Below, piece after piece: positions 5,342 through 7,731 of a DNA stretch of 7,731 bases. The translations under genes were made by a program, and so were the position numbers. The stretch comes from Treponema sp. (GTDB lineage Bacteria; Spirochaetota; Spirochaetia; Treponematales; Treponemataceae), in contig JALNVF010000139.1 in NCBI GenBank assembly GCA_023231445.1, forward strand, positions 1-7,731, given 5' to 3'. Every line of letters starts with the position of its first letter. Positions within the stretch are counted from its first letter, which is position 1. The notes beneath the pieces were generated by a model. That model worked only from the letters and a program-made list of their open reading frames with translations. It ran no database searches and was not told the DNA's origin.

Positions 5342-5355
5342 TGGTTTATATACAT
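5342..5355 (+). repeat. 14-base copy of the ArsR operator left part
   Basis: TGGTTTATATACAT here is identical to 3839-3852, the left arm, centre and two further bases of the ArsR palindrome. The right half-site is not preserved (TTCATACGG instead of the ATAAACC arm). It lies upstream of the EF-G promoter. The identity is seen directly; use as a second binding site is speculative. Confidence 0.4.
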
Positions 5356-5422
5356 TCATACGGCGTGGTTAATGGTTACGTGCTTTTATAACAATATTGA
5401 AGGGATCAGTGTTTTTTTTGTA

Positions 5423-5451
5423 TTGAGAAATGATACTGTTTTCTATATACT
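5423..5451 (+). promoter_or_regulatory. Promoter of the EF-G-like gene
   Basis: TTGAGA (5423-5428), a 17-base spacer and TATACT (5446-5451) make a good sigma-70-type promoter. Transcription would start near 5458 and give a short leader of about 22 bases. The 14-base repeat at 5342 lies about 68 bases before the -35. Confidence 0.72.
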
Positions 5452-5468
5452 ATATTTTATATTGGTTT

Positions 5469-5474
5469 AGAGGA
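5469..5474 (+). promoter_or_regulatory. Ribosome binding site of the EF-G-like gene
   Basis: AGAGGA ends 5 bases before the ATG at 5480, separated from it by a run of A. Confidence 0.75.
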
Positions 5475-5479
5475 AAAAA

Positions 5480-7534
5480 ATGCTGGATAAAATGCGCAAC
5501 ATTGGAATTATGGCTCATATTGATGCGGGCAAAACTACGACGACGGAACGTATTCTGTACTATACAAAGAAAATACATAAAATCGGTGAAATTGATGACG
5601 GTCAGGCAACAATGGATTTTTTGCCGCAGGAACAGGCGCGTGGAATTACTATCCAGAGTGCTGCAACAACGACTGATTGGAAGGGATACCAGATTAATAT
5701 TATTGACACGCCCGGACATGTCGACTTTACTGCCGAAGTGGAACGTTCTCTCCGTGTGCTTGATGGGGCTGTTGCCGTGATTTGTGCTGTAGACGGAGTA
5801 CAGCCTCAGACAGAAACTGTATGGAAGCAGGCTGATGAGTTTAAAGTTCCCCGTATCTGTTTTATGAACAAAATGGACCGTATCGGAGCTGATTTTTTCG
5901 GATCAATGGAAGATGTACATACTAAATTCGGTGTTGAATGCGTTGCTTTGCAGATTCCTGTCGGTCAGGGACAAAATTTTGAAGGTGTCATTGATTTACT
6001 GAATATGAAAGAAATCCGCTGGAATGCCGATGATGAAGGTGAAACGTTTGTCGTAACAGACATCGTTCAGGAACGTAAAGCTGATTCGGATAAATGGCGG
6101 GAAAAACTTATCGATCAGGTTGCTTCTGCTGACGATGCACTTGCCGAACTGTACCTTGACGGGAAAGAGATTAGTGTAGATCAACTCAAGGGTGCAATCA
6201 GAAAAGAAACAATTAATCGTTCTATCGTTCCGTTTGTTCTTGGAAGTGCACGTCATAATCAGGGAGTACAACCTCTCATTGATGCAATTGTTGATTATCT
6301 TCCGGCACCTGATGAAGTTCCGCCTGCGGTTGGACTTCATATTAAGCGTGATAAGGAAGAACGAATTGAAGTACCTTGCAAAGAAAACGGTATGCCGGTA
6401 GGACTCGTTTTTAAGATTACGTATGATCAGAACATGGGTTCACTGTGCTTTGTGCGTATGTATTCCGGGAAAATCAGTGCGGGAACGCAAATATATAATG
6501 TTAATAAGAAAAAACGCGAGCGGGTTAACCGTATTTTTCGGATCAATGCAGATAAAGAAGAACCTATGGACAGCGTGTGTGCCGGTGATATTGCGGCATT
6601 TATCGGCTTAAAACTTGCTCAGACGGGTGATACAATCGGAAGTGAAGGTATGCCTGTTCTGCTTGAACAGCCAAGGTTTCCTCAGCCTGTTATTTCTGTT
6701 TCGCTGGAACCGGAGTCTCTTGCAGAACGGGATAAAATGAATCAGACACTTGACATCCTTTCGCACGAGGATCCGACCTTTACCTATCATGAAGATTCCG
6801 AGACAGGGCAGCTTATCATAAGTGGAATGGGAGAGCTTCATCTCGACGTACTTGTTACACGTATGAAAGACGATTTTAAAGTGCAGTGCCGTGTCGGTGC
6901 TCCTCAGGTTACATACCGCGAGGCAGTTACCACAGCTGCAGATGCAACTGAATCATACAGTAAAGTCCTTGGTGGAAAGGAAAACACAGCAGGTATTACG
7001 GTACATGTCGAACCCCGCGGGCAGGGAGAAGGTAACCTTTATACATGTACGGCAAAACGAAGCGATAATATACCTGATGAAATTTTTGATGCAATGCAGA
7101 GTGCATTCGGGGCGGCATTGCAGTCCGGCATAAAATTCGGTTATCCGTGTACTGATACAGCCGTTACTGTAACGGCGATCGACTACAATGATCTTACCTC
7201 GACGCCATTTGCGTTTGAAGCATGCGCTTCACAGGTATTTGACAAAGCCTGTTCTGCTGCAGCTCCGCAGCTGCTTGAACCTGTTATGAGTGTGGACATT
7301 TCATGTCCGAAGGAATTTGTCGGAGACGCGATGAGCCAGATAACAGCACGAGGCGGAATTATTATGGGACAGGATTCAAAAGCATCCGGTGAAATTGTGC
7401 ACGCACAGGCTCCTATGGCGAAGATGTTCGGTTTTTCGACTAATCTGCGTTCTGTTACACAGGGAAGAGCATCGTTCTCGATGGAATTCAGCCATTTTCA
7501 GGTAAAACCGGACGGCTTGGGAAATGCATGGTAA
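5480..7534 (+). CDS. fusA: Elongation factor G-like GTPase (EF-G2 / recycling-type paralogue)
   Basis: Ribosomal translational GTPase of 684 residues with the five-domain EF-G layout. The G domain has P-loop AHIDAGKT (12-19), switch I RGIT (54-57), DTPGH (76-80, catalytic His80), NKMD (130-133) and GSA (255-257). Domain III has LSHEDPT (427-433) and GMGELHLD (449-456); domain V has RSVTQGR (657-663). GTPase function should be intact. Domain IV differs from translocating EF-G: the tip loop usually reading YHEVDSS is YNDLTST (569-575), so the His important for translocation (573 in Thermus, 583 in E. coli) is Asn570, and the usual GGRGQYG loop is LGGKENTAG (497-505). These changes, and the DWKGY and VWKQAD segments, recall mitochondrial EF-G2 and the second EF-G of spirochaetes, which is linked to ribosome recycling. 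The symbol is given at family level only. A single-gene unit with its own promoter is likely; no hairpin terminator follows. Confidence 0.93.
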   Translation: MLDKMRNIGIMAHIDAGKTTTTERILYYTKKIHKIGEIDDGQATMDFLPQEQARGITIQSAATTTDWKGYQINIIDTPGHVDFTAEVERSLRVLDGAVAVICAVDGVQPQTETVWKQADEFKVPRICFMNKMDRIGADFFGSMEDVHTKFGVECVALQIPVGQGQNFEGVIDLLNMKEIRWNADDEGETFVVTDIVQERKADSDKWREKLIDQVASADDALAELYLDGKEISVDQLKGAIRKETINRSIVPFVLGSARHNQGVQPLIDAIVDYLPAPDEVPPAVGLHIKRDKEERIEVPCKENGMPVGLVFKITYDQNMGSLCFVRMYSGKISAGTQIYNVNKKKRERVNRIFRINADKEEPMDSVCAGDIAAFIGLKLAQTGDTIGSEGMPVLLEQPRFPQPVISVSLEPESLAERDKMNQTLDILSHEDPTFTYHEDSETGQLIISGMGELHLDVLVTRMKDDFKVQCRVGAPQVTYREAVTTAADATESYSKVLGGKENTAGITVHVEPRGQGEGNLYTCTAKRSDNIPDEIFDAMQSAFGAALQSGIKFGYPCTDTAVTVTAIDYNDLTSTPFAFEACASQVFDKACSAAAPQLLEPVMSVDISCPKEFVGDAMSQITARGGIIMGQDSKASGEIVHAQAPMAKMFGFSTNLRSVTQGRASFSMEFSHFQVKPDGLGNAW

Positions 7535-7605
7535 TACATATGCACTTATGAAAAGTCAAAAACCAGACAGGATTTATAAGGTATACGATTTATTTATATG
7601 TGTGA

Positions 7606-7634
7606 TTGACATGTTTTATCGTTTTTGCTAATAT
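7606..7634 (+). promoter_or_regulatory. Promoter of the tRNA-Leu gene
   Basis: A perfect TTGACA (7606-7611), a 17-base spacer and TAATAT (7629-7634) preceded by TGC, an extended -10. Transcription would start near 7641, about 5 bases before the mature tRNA. This suits a stable-RNA promoter. Confidence 0.78.
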
Positions 7635-7645
7635 ACATCTCACAC

Positions 7646-7727
7646 GCGGGGATGGTGGAATTGGTAGACACGCCAGCTTGAGGTGCTGGTGCCGTAAGGC
7701 ATGCCTGTTCAAGTCAGGTTCTCCGCA
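7646..7727 (+). tRNA. tRNA-Leu, anticodon GAG
   Basis: Complete class II tRNA of 82 bases that reads CUC and CUU codons. The acceptor stem pairs 7646-7652 with 7720-7726 (one G-T pair), followed by discriminator A7727. The D stem is GTG/CAC (7655-7657, 7669-7671) with GG in the loop. The anticodon stem is CCAGC/GCTGG (7673-7677, 7685-7689), with anticodon GAG at 7680-7682. The long variable arm TGCC-GTAA-GGCA (7690-7701) is typical of Leu and Ser. The T arm (7703-7719) has loop TTCAAGT. The bases after A7727 are GTTC, so CCA is not encoded and must be added by the CCA-adding enzyme. The window ends 4 bases later, so any further tRNA genes are not visible. Confidence 0.97.
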
Positions 7728-7731
7728 GTTC

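Noticed and set aside
7535..7605. Terminator or small gene between EF-G and tRNA-Leu
   Set aside because: No stable hairpin with a T run and no credible short frame with a ribosome binding site is visible; the stretch is AT-rich and holds only the tRNA promoter at its right end.

Overview
The window looks like the chromosome of an anaerobic spirochaete, most likely a gut- or rumen-type Treponema. The reasons are a phosphoglycerate kinase with a lysine-rich insertion and an SHLGDP motif that I recall from treponemal sequences, pgk directly followed by tpiA, a two-iron superoxide reductase in place of superoxide dismutase, a BD-FAE-like polysaccharide esterase, and an EF-G paralogue of the kind seen as a second copy in spirochaetes. 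The assignment is inference. Genes are packed tightly, promoters resemble the sigma-70 consensus, and the tRNA gene does not encode CCA.

Layout. Positions 37-2182 (+) hold the glycolytic pair pgk-tpiA, closed by a strong hairpin terminator (2207-2243) that can also serve the opposite strand. Converging on it is a HAD-family phosphatase (2281-2931, -). Divergent from that gene, behind a near-consensus promoter, is a short flavin reductase-like protein (3022-3477, +). It ends 2 nt from the stop codon of an ArsR-family repressor (3480-3821, -). That repressor has a TTGACA-N17-TATACT promoter and an 18-bp palindrome just downstream of the predicted transcription start, which suggests autorepression. 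Upstream on the same strand is desulfoferrodoxin/superoxide reductase (3913-4305, -). It is divergent from a secreted alpha/beta hydrolase of the acetyl-xylan-esterase-like type (4419-5300, +). Next come an EF-G-like GTPase (5480-7534, +) and a tRNA-Leu(GAG) gene (7646-7727, +) at the right edge.

How the parts may work together. pgk and tpiA encode neighbouring glycolytic steps and are probably cotranscribed. The flavin reductase, ArsR regulator and superoxide reductase sit together and could form a small redox or oxygen-defence group, but only the superoxide reductase chemistry is secure. The EF-G copy has all GTPase motifs but lacks the canonical domain IV tip residues (Asn570 where translocating EF-G has His), so it is better read as a specialised EF-G2-type factor than as the main translocase.

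The most interesting signals are the ArsR palindrome and an exact 14-base copy of its left part 125 bases upstream of the EF-G start, the altered EF-G domain IV loops, the Arg-to-Asp change in the PGK substrate loop, and the Shine-Dalgarno-less start of the secreted esterase. I found no mobile element, CRISPR array or clear evidence of an undescribed multi-gene system. No stretch without a gene exceeds 300 bases.
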